Origin: Pterois miles
Lineage: Eukaryota > Chordata > Actinopteri > Perciformes > Scorpaenidae
DNA: 64,000 nucleotides
Assembly: GCA_947000775.1 (NCBI GenBank)
Contig: CAMQGK010000144.1
Location: forward strand, 15,282,001-15,346,000
Direction of reading: 5' to 3'
How positions within the stretch are numbered: the first letter of the stretch is position 1; every line of letters begins with the position of its first letter. The position numbers and the translations under genes are program-made. Of this stretch, positions 12,471 through 25,119 are shown piece after piece. The notes under the pieces were generated by a model. That model ran no database searches. It saw only the letters and a program-made list of their open reading frames with translations, and was not told the origin of the DNA.

Positions 12471-13779
12471 CGCTGCTCATGCGGGCGAATAATAGAATAT
12501 TAGAATAATCACCACTTTACTGCACTTCAGCCCCTCTAAGAGGAAGATAAGGCACACCTCCATTCATTTTCATTTGCTGACAGTAAAAAAAAAAAAAAAA
12601 AAGACCTTCTGTGACTTCAGACACGTAGTTTGTTCCTCTGAGGTCCATTGTCTGTTCCCTGTTATTTGCCTTCAGTTGACAAGTGTACGATGATGTTTTA
12701 ATAAGCCCCTTTCCACAGCATGACAGTAAATTTTCTTTTATCAATACTTGAGACAGAAAGAAAGAATTGGCTCTGAGGTGACCTTTACCCTGCTGGACAG
12801 TTTGACATTCTTCATGATCATCCACATGACAAGCCATTCAAGATGGCGGGCTTTGGGAAGACTTAGTCCCTATACTATGATAACAAATTACTTATACAAG
12901 CAGACACAAAAGGGCTGCCTTTGACATATTGCTTTTCTCTATAGTGTGTTGGCCAAGAAGTATCCTCTCACATTACTGTGAAACAGGGGTGGCATTAACC
13001 GAATATTTTCAATTCACTGAATGAATTTTTTAACAATCTGAAGGCCATCCGTCATTTTAATAGATTAGATCTCGCTATCCAGATGCTGATAGCGCATTGA
13101 AGAGCTACGGACTGGAAGCCTTTTAGCGCCCATGACCACTGTGGGTTATAGAGCAATGCAGCTGCACCACTGGTACAGAAAAAGCAGCCTGGTCTCCTTA
13201 AAATGGCATTCCCATACAAAGAAATGGGAAGGGAAACACATATTGTTAAGTATTTTTAACATATCTCATATCCATTTATAATGATAGTACATGGAGGGAG
13301 GCAGTGGAAGGGTCAATAAACACTACACTTTCACCCAGGAGTCTGGTGTCCTGCATGAAACTACATCAGTGGTCGCTTATTTTAATTATCATGTTTTTTA
13401 ACTAAACCTAACCAAGTAGGGTTTTTTTTGCATTTTTTTGTTTTGTTTCAATTTACACTATCCATGTGTTCAAAATTGTTTAGTTTCCCTCAAAATAAAG
13501 GAGAATTCAGTTTAGTTGTATGGGAATGTAATTTTGTAGGACACGGGGTTGGAGGGAGCGCATGCTGTAGGATTTCCTCCCGGGGAAGCGAGTGCTTGCA
13601 GGATCTTGCCGACTTCTTTTCACTTCCCTGAGAGAAATATTCCCTGGCTGTAAAACATTGACTGAAGTGGTGCTGTTAATGGAAATAAAATGCTATCATA
13701 TACGTACGTCTTATCATTAAAAAACAAAATGACAGGTAATAATCAGGGCAGTCAGTCAATAAATTTTAAAAAAATCACA

Positions 13780-13930
13780 TTTTTTTTTTTATCTGCACAA
13801 AATGCAGGCAAATCAAATAACAGCACAAAACAATGACAGATATTGTCTAGAAAACCACACAGGTACTGAATTTAGCATAACAAATATATTCAAATCATGG
13901 CAAACTCAAGGCCAGTAAGTGTGCCAATGT
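13780..13930 (+). repeat. family D transposon scrap
   Basis: A short degraded piece with 'cagcacaaaacaatgacaga', 'attgtctagaaaaccacaca' and 'ctgaatttagcataac', matching the interior of family D. Confidence 0.5.
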
Positions 13931-15119
13931 TCAGTGTAGGGCTGTACCGAGTGCCATTGTTTTTTTATTTGAAGCTTCTATGAGGTTTTTGCATTCAGCA
14001 TCAAACGTCTGTCTTATTTTATAATGCCATCACCCTAACAAAATGGAGACAACATGATTTTGTGTTTCAGCAGTCGCAGTCGTGCTGTAAAATTGCTGCT
14101 AGATCACCAAATGTTGTTTTGAAAGGCTAAACACCAGCAAATACGGATTCAAACAGCAAAGGTGTTGTGAATTTAGGAAATTATTGCATCTATAACTTTT
14201 CAATAAATACATTTTACAGGATAGATAAAAACTTTGACGTGCTTGTGGTGCTCTATGAAGACAGGAGTCATCAAATGTCATTAAAATTCATCATATGGGA
14301 AACATGGAACAAAATATGTACAAAATATCATGGCAAATCTTCCAATTGTTGTTGACATATTTCATATTTTAATACTCATTGTCCCTCCTCAAAAAACACC
14401 TTTTTTCCCTCCTGTGATGATTGTGATGCAGGTCATGAACAGAGCCGATAGAAATCCACTCAGACACACAGACCTGAGGCCCACGGCAATAAAACCAGAC
14501 CCTACACAGCCCGACCTGGGCCTTACCTGGGTTACTACGAACCGAGTGGCCCCATGAAGATGCACACAGCTCTTGATTTGATCAAAAATGTGGTGGTCAT
14601 TGCAAAATGTTTTACTTTATTTTGTTGTTTTTTTGTCAAGAGTTGTTTCTATGAGCTTTTTTTTTTAATTTTTTTGGACTGTCATCCTGACCAAATTGCT
14701 TTTGAAAGTGACTACAAAGAACAAAGAAAGAATAAACTGTTGTTTTCATCATGCTGCCTTACTGACAATACAGCTGCAGAGGGGAGAAGTTAACAGGACA
14801 ATCTAATAATAAGAGCTGAAGATTTATGAATCCACATGGGATGTGGAAGGTGCACACCCAAAATGTTTTACCGAAAAGGCATATCATTATTGTGTTATCG
14901 TGCATGACTAATGCAGAATCTGATGTTTCCAGAAAAAAACTGACCTGCTGTTATAAGCAGAAATTTTTATAGGTCACAGGGCCGGTTTAAGATACACGCC
15001 ATATAGGTGGTTACCTAAGACGCCACCTTCTGGGGGCGCTGGTCGCCATCTAAAAATAAATAAATACATTTTTTAAGATGCCTGTGGGTGCCCTTCCTAA
15101 TCTTCTGCATTGCTGTAAA

Positions 15120-15625
15120 ATGAAGGAGCTGTCAAAATTAACACAATAATGACACATTAACATTAACACCACAAATTTCTTTAACTTATTAATGCAATTT
15201 GCAGTTTTTAGTGGGCTCAGTTTTAAAGCTAGAGTGAAGACACTGGCATCATGCGTAACTATAAAACCTAAGGAATCAAAACCATTAGTACCAACCATGT
15301 CATATTCACGAAGGAGGCTAAATAACTCTCCAAACTTCTGCTAAATTTTGGCAAGGAAAAACTGTCATGGCCATTTTTAAAGGGGTCCATGTTATGACTT
15401 ATGACATATTTTTTTGTGCTAAATACAGTAGCTGTGAGGGTTTCTGGCCAACGTTTATCATTGTTTCGTGCTGTTAATTGATTTCCAATAATAAATATAT
15501 ACATTTGCATAAAGCACCATATTTGTCCACTCCTATGTTGATAAGATTATAAAATACTTCAATAAAAATGCATGATTAATTTGCAATAAATGACGGACAA
15601 TCATACGATTAATCATGATTAAATA
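15120..15625 (-). mobile_element. family D transposon fragment
   Basis: A minus-strand copy with 'gtgggctcagttttaaagct', 'aaacctaaggaatc', 'tgtgagggtttctgg', 'ttgatttccaataataaata' and 'tgttgataagattataaaat'. Termini are eroded. The middle part containing the 'gggcatgtctgtaaag' landmark is deleted. Confidence 0.7.
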
Positions 15626-16434
15626 TAATTTTATCAAAAGTACATAAAGAAAGAAAGAAATCCACTTTTCACCCCTGTAACTCTCTTTCGCACACTTTTT
15701 TTTTTATCTGCCAGCCACAATTATTCGTTAAAAATAGTGTAAATTGTTAAACTGACTGACACTGCTTAATCCAACAATATCATGGACCAGTTGTTTATTT
15801 ACATTACAACAAATACAGTTATTTACAAAGCGTTATATAGCGTTCTTAGGCAGGGTGGTGCTCCAAATACGAATTTCGCTAATGAAACCAAAGGGGCTCG
15901 AGCTGTCCCTGACTCCTCGTTCACATCTGGGACTAAAATGGAGAATGTGTGCTACAGCATGTCCCTCACAGATGGGTCTGTAAAACAGTAGTATGGGGAG
16001 AAGACAACAAAAAACTCTAGATGCTAGAAAATGTGAGATAATAAAAAGCAAAAACAAGATCAAATATTCCCGAAATCAAACCAGTATTTGTTATTTCATA
16101 TAAGATACATACACTACATACTACTAGCACTTCTTTGTTCTCTGTTGTGTGGCTTTTGCTGTGAGATGTCGCCGTGCCATCAACTCACATTAACTACAAG
16201 CGCATGTTTTATCCATCTAGATATGGAAATGTCAGCTAACACCAGATCCACGGCGTTCAATAACTTAATCAAAATGATAGAATGAGAGTTTGAAGAGGAG
16301 GAGGGGTGCTGTCCCATCCTGCCTCCTCCCTGCTTTAATATTGTACTGTATGCGCTTATAAGATGCGGCGTTTGCTGCAATGCAGGTGGAATGGAGGAAG
16401 AGGAGAGGACACAGTGTGATGCACACATCTGTAC

Positions 16435-16435
<1 letters not shown>

Positions 16436-16486
<51 letters not shown>
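16436..16486. repeat. (AC)n microsatellite
   Basis: About 25 units. Complementary to the (TG)n tract at 16631-16689. Confidence 0.95.
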
Positions 16487-16490
<4 letters not shown>

Positions 16491-16627
16491 ACTATAGCTA
16501 CCTGTCATTCTCTGCCCACAGGTGCCTCCAAGTGTGCCAAGACTGCTGAAAGACTAAGAAGAGAGAGGAGGTGAAGGAGGGAGAGCAGCCTTGTCCTACT
16601 GAGATAAACCACACACTACAATATGGA

Positions 16628-16630
<3 letters not shown>

Positions 16631-16685
<55 letters not shown>

Positions 16686-16689
16686 GTGT
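16631..16689. repeat. (TG)n microsatellite
   Basis: About 25 uninterrupted TG units, then cgtgtgtgt. Confidence 0.95.
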
Positions 16690-16859
16690 TTGTGCATGTG
16701 TCGCACAGCAGGTCATGAAATAGCATGGGTTGATTTGTGTACATGGACAAAATTTATTTCACATTCTGATGATGATTGACATGATGGTCAGCACCAAATC
16801 AATGTGTATGAAATCCACGTAGTTGAGAAGTATCGAAAGCGGCGAACACTGTTTAGGGA

Positions 16860-17235
16860 GGAGGTTGTGGTGGATAGGTGGACCAAATGACTCAGAACTT
16901 TAACACCCGAGACTGGTGTTCATGTCCCGTATGAAACCGCAAGTCAAAGTTAATTTATTTGCTACGTAACTTCCATACTTCAGTTACAGCACTTTCGGTG
17001 TTATTTTAATCTAAACCACGACCTTTTTCTAAAACTAACTAAGTTTTTGTCACGCAACTTCCATACTTAAGTTATGCCATTTCCTATGTTATTTCCGGTG
17101 TTACTTTAACCCAAACTGCAGTCTTTTCCTAAAGCTAACGTAGTAGTTTTGTTGCCTAAGCCCAACCAAGTTGATGTATTCCTAAACCGAACTAAGTAGT
17201 TTTATTCTGAAAAGACTGGAGCGGACATTCATAGA
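16860..17235 (+). repeat. family G repeat
   Basis: Contains 'gagactggtgttcatgtccc', 'gaaaccgcaagtcaaagtta', paired 'acttccatactt' stretches, and several 'cctaaaccgaactaagtagt'-like units. The same layout recurs in weaker form at 13270-13440, 26470-26660, 29370-29600 (inverted), 43515-43760 and 56215-56375. Confidence 0.6.
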
Positions 17236-17579
17236 AAAACGCACAAAACATACATTGTTGAATGTCGTGCAGAGCATCATTACAAAAATGAGATTATATT
17301 TTGTGACTCACAAACTGCCGTGAGACAGTGTTGGTTGTGATTTGAAGGCATGATGACAAGAGTTAATTTTCCACAGCAAATCTCTTTACTAATTCACAAG
17401 GCCTGAGATAATGGTGAAGGTCGTAAAGCTACGAGTCAACTTTAACACAGGATACTGGATATTGAAAAGGGTGAGAGTGTACAAGTACCTGGCAGTTTAC
17501 CTGCTAGCTACTTTCATTGGAAAATTTTTTCGGTTGATAAATTTTTCAAATATAGCTGACACAACATTACCAGCCATCT

Positions 17580-17800
17580 TTAATACGGGGGGTAAGTAAA
17601 GAAATTTTAGCATCATTGGGCAAAAATCCCATAATAACCTTTCAGCATGTTGTAATTCAAGTGTTCTGGGAGAAAACTAGACTTCCGCCCCTCAACATGG
17701 CTGTTTTCAGGCTTTCAAAAATCTAGTCTGTGACAATCGCAAGTCATTTCAGAGAGAGTGCGCTCCTATTGGCTGTTCTACCAGACAGATTCATGTGCAC
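17580..17800 (-). mobile_element. family H transposon, right-end copy, inverted
   Basis: TTAA at 17580-17583 borders the end. 'ttttagcatcattgggcaaa', 'catgttgtaattcaagtgtt' and 'cctattggctgttctacc' match the reverse complement of the right half of the 22030 copy. Confidence 0.7.
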
Positions 17801-18344
17801 GTCCCCTTTGCTAAAAATTTAATAGTGGAATAACAATGACAACAACTGGAACTGGAAGGGAATATCAAATTTTGCCCGTTAATGCCAAAAATAAACAGCA
17901 TTCCCCAGTTGTCTTAACTCAAGGTAACCCATGACTGATCCTGTAACAACATGGTGGAATAACCACATTCAATTTAAATGCATTTTTCTTTCTACTCATT
18001 TCATAGTGTGAGGACTGTGATGCTCTCTCACACTAACAGTGATTAAGAGCTCTACAAAATAAAGATGACATGAATTTATTTACTCTTCTATTACACTCTT
18101 CTATCATCAACAGTAAATGAATTATTCAGTGCATTTGGACAGTAATTATCTGTTGCAGGGACATACGTGATGAATCATCACTGTTTTAAAAAGGTCAACT
18201 ACGTATGTTACCTGTGTGAAACAACTACAAATCAGATAAGGTTTTTAATTATTACATTTGCTCTGGGTTGGCACCATCCCATACCACTGACCTAACGGAC
18301 ACTGTTAAATAACACATTCGCCAGAGAGGGGCTTGGGTCTACCT

Positions 18345-18530
18345 CTAGAGTAGCCATAGTATCATAAACGTGTTTTCCGCAGAGCTTATTTTCAGCAATA
18401 ATCCAAAACCCAATAGAAAAATCCCATTGGCTTTTTTTGAAGGGAACCGGGCGATGCTTACTTCCTGGTTGGCCTTCAACAAATACGTCATCCTCAGCAC
18501 TTTTTATAGCATCAAATAACTAATTGAAAC
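18345..18530 (+). repeat. family C repeat
   Basis: 'atcccattggctttttttga', 'gcgatgcttacttcctggtt' and 'caacaaatacgtcatcctc' match the reverse complement of 9855-10020. Confidence 0.6.
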
Positions 18531-18589
18531 CACATTTATCGGAAAAAAAATAAAATTCTCGTACATTAGCATGACAAGGATACTTTAAG

Positions 18590-18772
18590 TGACAGAAACT
18601 TTCATTCAGAAAAATGTATTTGATGTGTATGTTGACTTTTTACGTTTGTCCCATCCGCTAACATTGAAGGGATGGGATTTACTGCAGCCAGCCACCAGGG
18701 GGCCATCCAGATGTTTTATCTTCACATTTGGGGAGCTGTCATGTCGTCCATCTTTATATACAGTCTATGGTC
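18590..18772 (+). repeat. family A repeat (end: ATACAGTCTATGG)
   Basis: Carries 'ccgctaacattgaaggg', 'ctgcagccagccaccagggg' and 'catctttatatacagtctat'. A second copy with the same order lies at 44880-45082. The 65-codon frame over it is translated repeat. Confidence 0.65.
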
Positions 18773-19049
18773 TTGACCAATCTTAAAATCCATTCTTGGA
18801 CCATTATCTTTTGTGTACTGTATGTTTTTTTGTATACTGTGTTTGGGCACTGGAGATGAAGTAACAGTAAATAGTAACAACAAAACTTGGCCCAAGCCAA
18901 TTTGGCCGCTGAAAATGCAAAAGATTGCATGTGTTTTGACACAAAGTCAAAACACCTACTGTGCTTTTCTTAAATTGACCCAAACCTTTTAAGCAATGAT
19001 AAGGTTATAATGAAGTAACTGCATTCCATGTAACAACTAATGAAAAAGT

Positions 19050-19310
19050 GTTACTAATATTGAACTGCGTGTGAACTGGTAGCTGGAGAGGGGCCAGTTT
19101 ACCTCTTGGGCACTGCCGAGGTGCCCCTGAGCAAGGCACCAAACCCCAACTGCTCGGGGCGCTTGTCAGGAGCAGCCCCATCACTCTGACTTCTCTCCAT
19201 TTGATGTCTGCACGTACCGTGTATAAGTTAACAAACAGAGTGTAAAAATTGAATTTCGTGGGACTCTTGGGACTAATAAAGGTTGTTGTTGTTCTTCTTC
19301 TTCTACATAA
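19050..19310 (+). repeat. LINE/SINE-type 3' tail, family E
   Basis: 'ccctgagcaaggcaccaaac' and 'ccccaactgctcgggg' lead to a retroposon-like 3' end, 'gggactaataaaggttgttg', with a short TTG/TTC simple tail. Confidence 0.55.
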
Positions 19311-19919
19311 AAATAGAGTGATGATGTACCGTGGGCCTAAAAGTCCTCCAACATGAGTGCACGTTCATTGTTTTTTTTGGTTTTTTTTGTTTTGTTTTTG
19401 TTTTTCATGGTCATTGCTTTCTGGTAATGATTTAGACTTTAGGCAAAAAAAGCTTGTAAATGAATGATAACATTTTTAAGCACTGTCAAATTCAAGCCAA
19501 ACATGTCCTTGTCCTTGTCATTTGTGTGTACAGACCGATGTGTCCGCTGTGTTCCTGAACGCCTTGTGTTGAAGGTGACATGAGCACACTGTGGAAAATG
19601 TGCAGAACACCGAATCTGTGGAATCCTAGAAAGAAGTTTATGTACCTGTTTTGCAAGCGAGCAACATGCACATGATCTAATTAAGGTACACCCACTGGGA
19701 GAGGCATGTGGAGTCACACAGGGTTTTGGAAATGTTCCCCATCCTGCAGATACACACTGTTGGCTACAAGGAAGTCAGGGACTATGCATATAGTACAATA
19801 TGCGGACAGCTTGGAAAGATCACCCTGAAAGGCACCATTACTATACAGCTCGCAGCTTACTATTTGGTATATACTGTACACTGAAGATGTAAGATGTAAA
19901 ATTATATCATAATTTAAAG

Positions 19920-20100
19920 GCAGATCCTGACATTTTGGGAATAGACATACTCACTTTCTTGGCAAGAATTAGATGAGAAGATGGAAACCACTCCCATAAT
20001 AGTCCATCAAATATAAAGCCAGAGCCAGCAGGTGATTAGCTTAGCACAAAGACTGGAAACGGGGGAAACAACAAGCCAAGCTGCCAACCAGCAGCTGTAA
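19920..20100 (+). repeat. interspersed repeat scrap
   Basis: 'agtccatcaaatataaagcc' and 'ttagcttagcacaaagactg' with 'gaaacgggggaaaca' are a layout I know from many fish genomes. A related scrap ('gcttagcttagcatgtagat') is at 35817. Confidence 0.45.
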
Positions 20101-20249
20101 ACATCACAAATTAACTTATTTATGCTATATTTGTTTAATCCGTATGAAAAATCAAAATGTAAAATAAGTTGTAGTTTCAATGTGTGGAACAGTTTCATGG
20201 CTGGTCCAGGAAGCTCACAACGTATAAACCTGCAACATTTTGTTTTTAC

Positions 20250-20880
20250 TAGGGCTGTCAATCCATTAAAATATTTCAGGCTGTATCACATGATTGTCTA
20301 TAGTTAATCATGATTATCTGCAAAATAATCACACTTTTTTATCTGTTCAAAATGTACTTTAAAGGGGGATTTGTTAAGTATTTAATACTCTTATCAACAT
20401 GTGAGTGGACAAATATGTTTGCTATATGCAAATTATGTATATATTTATTATTGGACATAAATTAACAACACAAAAGATATATTGTCCAGAAACCCTCACA
20501 GCATAAATAAATACTATATGCTCAAATCATAAGTAAACTGCAGCCCAACAGCTGTCAGTGTGTCAGTGTGCTGACTTGACTATGACTTGCCTCAAACTGC
20601 ATGTGATTATCATAAAGTGGGCATGTCTGTAAAGGGGAGACTCGTGGGTACCCAGAGAACCCATTTTCATTCACATATCTTGAGGTCAGAGGTCAAGGGA
20701 CCCATTTGAAAAAGACCATGCCAGTTTTTTTCCTCACCACAAGTTAGGGCAAGTTTGGAGCGTTATTTAGCCTCCTCAGCGATGAGCTTGTATGATGTGG
20801 TTGGTACCAGTGGATTCCTTAGGTTTTCTACTCATGCTAGTATTGTCGCTCGCTTTAACACTAAGCCTACAAAGACCTAA
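20250..20880 (+). mobile_element. family D transposon, left-end copy
   Basis: Starts tagggctgtcaatccatt and carries the family landmarks in order: 'tttaatactcttatcaacat', 'attattggacataaattaac', 'cagaaaccctcacagc', 'gtgggcatgtctgtaaagg', 'ggagcgttatttagcctcct'. It ends near 20880, where a different sequence begins, so the right terminus is lost or rearranged. Confidence 0.75.
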
Positions 20881-21438
20881 AAATCTGCAATTTCCATACA
20901 GCCCTATTTTTTCACATGCACAATGTGAGTCTGTGCAAGTCCGGACGAAGAGATATTTTTTACCGTTTTCAGATTCTTTGTTCAACGTGGATTCGTGCGA
21001 GAAAAAACAGTTTTCTTCAAGAAGATGCATTCCCATCGGTGGTTTGTATCTAAAAGTCAATGGCCATGCGGAGACATACTGTACAACTGCTGCCGTGTGT
21101 TCGCTGGCTGATTGGTCAACCAGTGACAGTAACAACATGATGAAGGTGTTTCCAGCCGTCACAAAAACAAGACTGATGTGCATTTCAAAAACTCACACTG
21201 AGTTTGTGGTTAAAAAAAACATGCATGAAAAGGTTAAACATGTGAACTGAGCTAAAGTCCTAATGTGCAAACACAAACACATAAATACACATTAAATGCA
21301 AAGATACCAGAAATTAATAATAATATGTGACAATATCTCAGTGTGTGTGGTGGGGAGACCCAAGGGGACTTTGAGTATAGCAGATATGAAACAGGGCATT
21401 AATTGAGCTTCAAACTAAAGGGAATAAAGGGAGCAGGG

Positions 21439-21516
<78 letters not shown>
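21439..21516. repeat. (GT)n(GA)n compound microsatellite
   Basis: About 11 GT units followed by about 28 GA units. Confidence 0.95.
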
Positions 21517-21519
<3 letters not shown>

Positions 21520-21682
21520 GATGTGAGTAAGAAAAGGGGTTATGACGGAAAGAAATACAGATAGACAGATGCAGAGAGAGAGAGAATCATGCTGAAGGGA
21601 ATAACAGCAAGTGATGCTCATTAAAACTGATTATTAAAGCAGCAACACTGAAGAGCTGCATTCAGGCATAGCCACATCCCAG

Positions 21683-21683
<1 letters not shown>

Positions 21684-21727
<44 letters not shown>

Positions 21728-21732
21728 TGTTG
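21684..21732. repeat. (GT)n microsatellite
   Basis: About 23 units with one interruption (atg). Confidence 0.95.
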
Positions 21733-22029
21733 TTACTATAAACAGCCACTGAAGTATTACATTATTGGAGTGCACACAGTTAAAACATACAGCTGATTTT
21801 CATAAATTAAACATTTATCCTGTTTTCAGATTGCTGCAGCGCACAGTCACACTTCTTCTTGTGTCTGTGCTGTTATGCATGACCGAGTGATGCTGTCGTA
21901 TCGTCCAACAAGGGCTGTGAAAGTGCACTCTGGCAAGGCACTTCAACACAGGTACCTCCACCGCCTCACGGTTAAACGCGGGAAAAATAAAATAAACCCA
22001 CAAAGGAGACACTGCATAAATATTAGTAC

Positions 22030-22481
22030 TTAAAGCTGCAGTAGGTAGAAATGGAACAAATATGGTTAAAAGCAAAAAAAATGGTCGCTATATTGCGACA
22101 GTAGTGCATGAGACAGGAAATCTGAAACAAATCATGTGCCTCTGTGTCCTCTATGCTCCTGATGGCATCTGCAAGATTTCACAGACTGGAGGAAAACAAC
22201 CAATCACAAATCTGGAGTCTATCGTCCAGCTGCCATCTATGAGAGCCGGCCGTCAATCACTTGCGAACTCCGACCAGATGGTCAAACTAGGCAGCGCTGA
22301 TCAAATATGAATCAATATTGTTACTGTAATGCTTATTTCTTGCCTCAAATGGTTTCAGATACATCATGTAGCTACTGTTTAGCTGAAAAAATGGCAAAGT
22401 TTGTGACCTGGCAGCCATGCTGAGATGTCTGGAGGAAATACCAAGCACCGCCCACCAGCCGGAGCACAGCCAATAGGATTG

Positions 22482-22544
<63 letters not shown>

Positions 22545-22718
22545 ATGACCTGTGATTGGCCAAAGTCTTCCGTCATAGGCTAGATTTTCTGAAGCCTGAA
22601 AACAGAGCCGAGAGGAGTCTAGTTTTCTCTCAGAGCACTTGAATTACAATATGCTGAAATGTTATGAAGGAATTTTTGCCCAGTGATGCTAAAAACCTTC
22701 TGCCTACTGCAGGTTTAA
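22030..22718 (+). mobile_element. family H transposon, complete, TTAA target duplication
   Basis: Element body 22034-22714. It starts agctgcagtaggtagaa, and its reverse-complemented end is acctgcagtaggcagaag, so the terminal repeats are inverted. TTAA lies directly outside both ends (22030-22033 and 22715-22718), the hallmark of piggyBac-type insertion. It has no transposase frame, so it is non-autonomous. A (TC)n microsatellite at 22482-22541 sits inside it. Confidence 0.8.
22482..22541. repeat. (TC)n microsatellite inside family H
   Basis: About 29 units with a single tttc interruption. Confidence 0.95.
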
Positions 22719-22910
22719 CATAGCTAACCATCCTTGAGCTCAAAAACCAACAATAGATGAATAGATGAAATCACTGATGATGTGAATAGATGAAAGCATT
22801 TCTTAGAAATCCACACAAACAGTGCAGTTGATGGTGTTAAATAGATTCCTTCTCAAAGACTGCCCTTGGGATGATTATTTCAGAATTATACATTTCTCAG
22901 TATGATACAT

Positions 22911-22925
22911 TGTGTGTATGTGTGT

Positions 22926-22958
<33 letters not shown>
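22911..22958. repeat. (TG)n microsatellite
   Basis: About 22 units with interruptions (tatg). Confidence 0.9.
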
Positions 22959-23039
22959 GTGTGAGGTTACTGACATTTATTTTTCAAGTAGATGTAAAGT
23001 TGTTGAGATTAATCGATTTCCTGTCTCGTCATGCTCATA

Positions 23040-23360
23040 TGTGTTTTTTTTTTAACATTCAGTTATCATTTCCTGTTTTATTTTTGTGATACTTACCTCT
23101 CTTCTGTTGTCAGATACTTTACTTCCTTGTGTGCTTCCCATTTGTGTGATTACCTACCCTGCCCCGATGAGTTTCCAGTCATATATAGTCTGTGCCAGTT
23201 TGTCTTTGTCCTCCGTGTCAAACGTTCCAGTGATTTACTAATGTTGGTGTTGTGTTTTTATGACCCCAGCCTGTTTTCTTTCTGTGGGTTTACCGGTCCT
23301 AACATTTCCCCTAAATTTGAAATTTTGTTCCTCATTAACCAAACCTCTTATTTTGGCAGC
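23040..23360 (+). repeat. family J repeat
   Basis: 'aacattcagttatcatttcc', 'gtgattacctaccctgcccc' and 'tctgtgccagtttgtctttg' match the 38645 copy. Frames over it are not genes. Confidence 0.6.
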
Positions 23361-23392
23361 AGACTGTAGAGTTGCCTCGTCCATTCATGCAA

Positions 23393-23393
<1 letters not shown>

Positions 23394-23425
<32 letters not shown>
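23394..23425. repeat. (AC)n microsatellite
   Basis: About 15 AC units at the end of the family J region. Confidence 0.95.
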
Positions 23426-23428
<3 letters not shown>

Positions 23429-23914
23429 TCATTCCTTCCTGAAAAGCAAGTTGTATTCCCTGCTTGCTCCGTGTAAGCATGTGTCCCCGTTGGCTGTTCC
23501 TGGTTGCGAGCAGGCGTGTGGTGGGAATTCTCTGGATCTCTGTTAATATGAGGTGGAATATTTGTGGCTTGCCTTTGTTGGGGGGGAATGAATCAAAGGC
23601 GTTTTCTGTAGCCTACAGAGGTGTGTGTATTTCTGTGTGTATGTCAGTAGCATGTTTCAGCAGAAAGCCAATATAGTCAGTACACAGTGCTCCCACAGGC
23701 ATCGCCTGAAGCTGAGAAACTGGATTACAGGTGTCTATCTAACTGTCATGATGTTACTGTTGCACACCTGGGAAGTGCATCATAATTTTTAGACCTCTTG
23801 CATAAAACAAATTCTTTGCAATATCATTCCTACCTTTATGTATAGTATATACTCTGTAATGAATGCAGAGGGATTAATGATGACAATGACTGAATTAATG
23901 TGTTTGCTAATGAT

Positions 23915-24280
23915 GAACTGGTAAAGATAAGAGATGAACCTTTATTAATCCCCGGAGGGAAATTCAGTTTTTACACTCTATTGTTAATTTTCACACAGTA
24001 CACACAGACCTGAAATACATACGTGCACAGACAGGACCTATATACATGCATTAATGGAGAGATGTCAGAGTGAAGGGGCTGCTCCTGACAAGCGCCCCGA
24101 GCAGTTGGGGGTTTGGTGCCTTGCTCAGGGGCACCTCAGCAGTGCCCAAGAGGTAAACTGGCACCTCTCCAGCTACCAGTTCACACTCAGTTCTTGGTCC
24201 AGGTTGGGACCTGAATCAGTGACCCTTTGATTCCCAAGCCAAGTCCCTATGGACTGAGCTACTGCCGCCCCCAACAGTGG
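23915..24280 (-). repeat. LINE/SINE-type 3' region, family E, inverted
   Basis: Starts 'cctttattaatccccggagg' and contains 'caagcgccccgagcagttgg' and 'ccttgctcaggggcacctc', the reverse complement of the 19050 copy. Ends near a poly-A at 24280. Confidence 0.6.
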
Positions 24281-24659
24281 AAAAAAAAAAAAAACAGTGT
24301 TCAGTTGCCATTTAATTGTTAATTGAATTTTAAAGGTATAATAGTCAACAATTTCCTAAACTACAAGTGTCTGTTTCTGCAGACCCTGCACCCTCCCTCC
24401 ATCTCTTTTTTTTTTTTTTAATTTTGCTTTACTCTGGACTTCTCTGGACGTCTGCAAATAGCCTTTGTGATACTACTTTAAGTCACATTTTAAGCTTGCT
24501 TTGCTACCCCATATGGCCCAAAAAAAATTGATACAAATTATACATAAAATAAATCTATAATTAATAATAAAATCTAAAATGTGCATGTACACTGTAGTAT
24601 ATGTGTGTTTTCCTGTGTTTTCTTCAGGCTAGGTCACCTACAGTAACCTTTGATTAGTA

Positions 24660-24910
24660 TGTGCTGCCTGCACTCCAGCATGCTCCGCTCATTTATTAAC
24701 AACCCAAGATATCAGCACCATATATTCATCACCAAATTATATTAATCATCTTCCCTCATGTGTGCACAGGCTCATCCCTCTGATGTCCTTTACTCTTCAT
24801 CAACAATTCGCTCCCTCCCTCCTTTTATCTTCTCTCTGTTCCAATTGACCCTCAGTTCATGTTTGAATCCCCACTGATGGTTGTTAACTTGGACAAGCCA
24901 TTACAGCACC
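24660..24910. promoter_or_regulatory. candidate conserved regulatory block (short)
   Basis: Unique-looking AT-rich sequence ('cgctcatttattaacaaccc', 'aaattatattaatcatcttc'). Evidence is appearance only. Confidence 0.25.
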
Positions 24911-25119
24911 CGAGGAATTGATAGGAAGCTTATGGTATTTGCTGTTACGTTATTGGCTCAGACAGAGGAATGGCTGGTGTACAGTACTGTTTAGGACTAA
25001 ATCCACTGGAAGAATCACTAATGAGGTGTATAATTTCCAAATGGGCAGAAAGCACTCATCTGCAACTGAACCGAGTGATGCATTAAAGAACATATTTGGA
25101 TCAAATGTATTTAGCCACA

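Larger units (their letters stand above)
11341..16435. other. no gene recognised
   Basis: Apart from the minisatellite at 12379, family D pieces and a family G scrap near 13270-13440, this is AT-rich sequence with short fortuitous frames. Poly-A/T runs occur at 12585, 13420 and 13780. Confidence 0.6.

Noticed and set aside
20792..21250. 152-codon plus-strand and 135-codon minus-strand frames
   Set aside because: They begin inside the family D transposon and overlap each other; no motif seen.
23031..23369. 112-codon Phe/Leu/Cys-rich frame resembling a membrane protein
   Set aside because: Lies on family J repeat, which recurs at 38645 with a different frame pattern.
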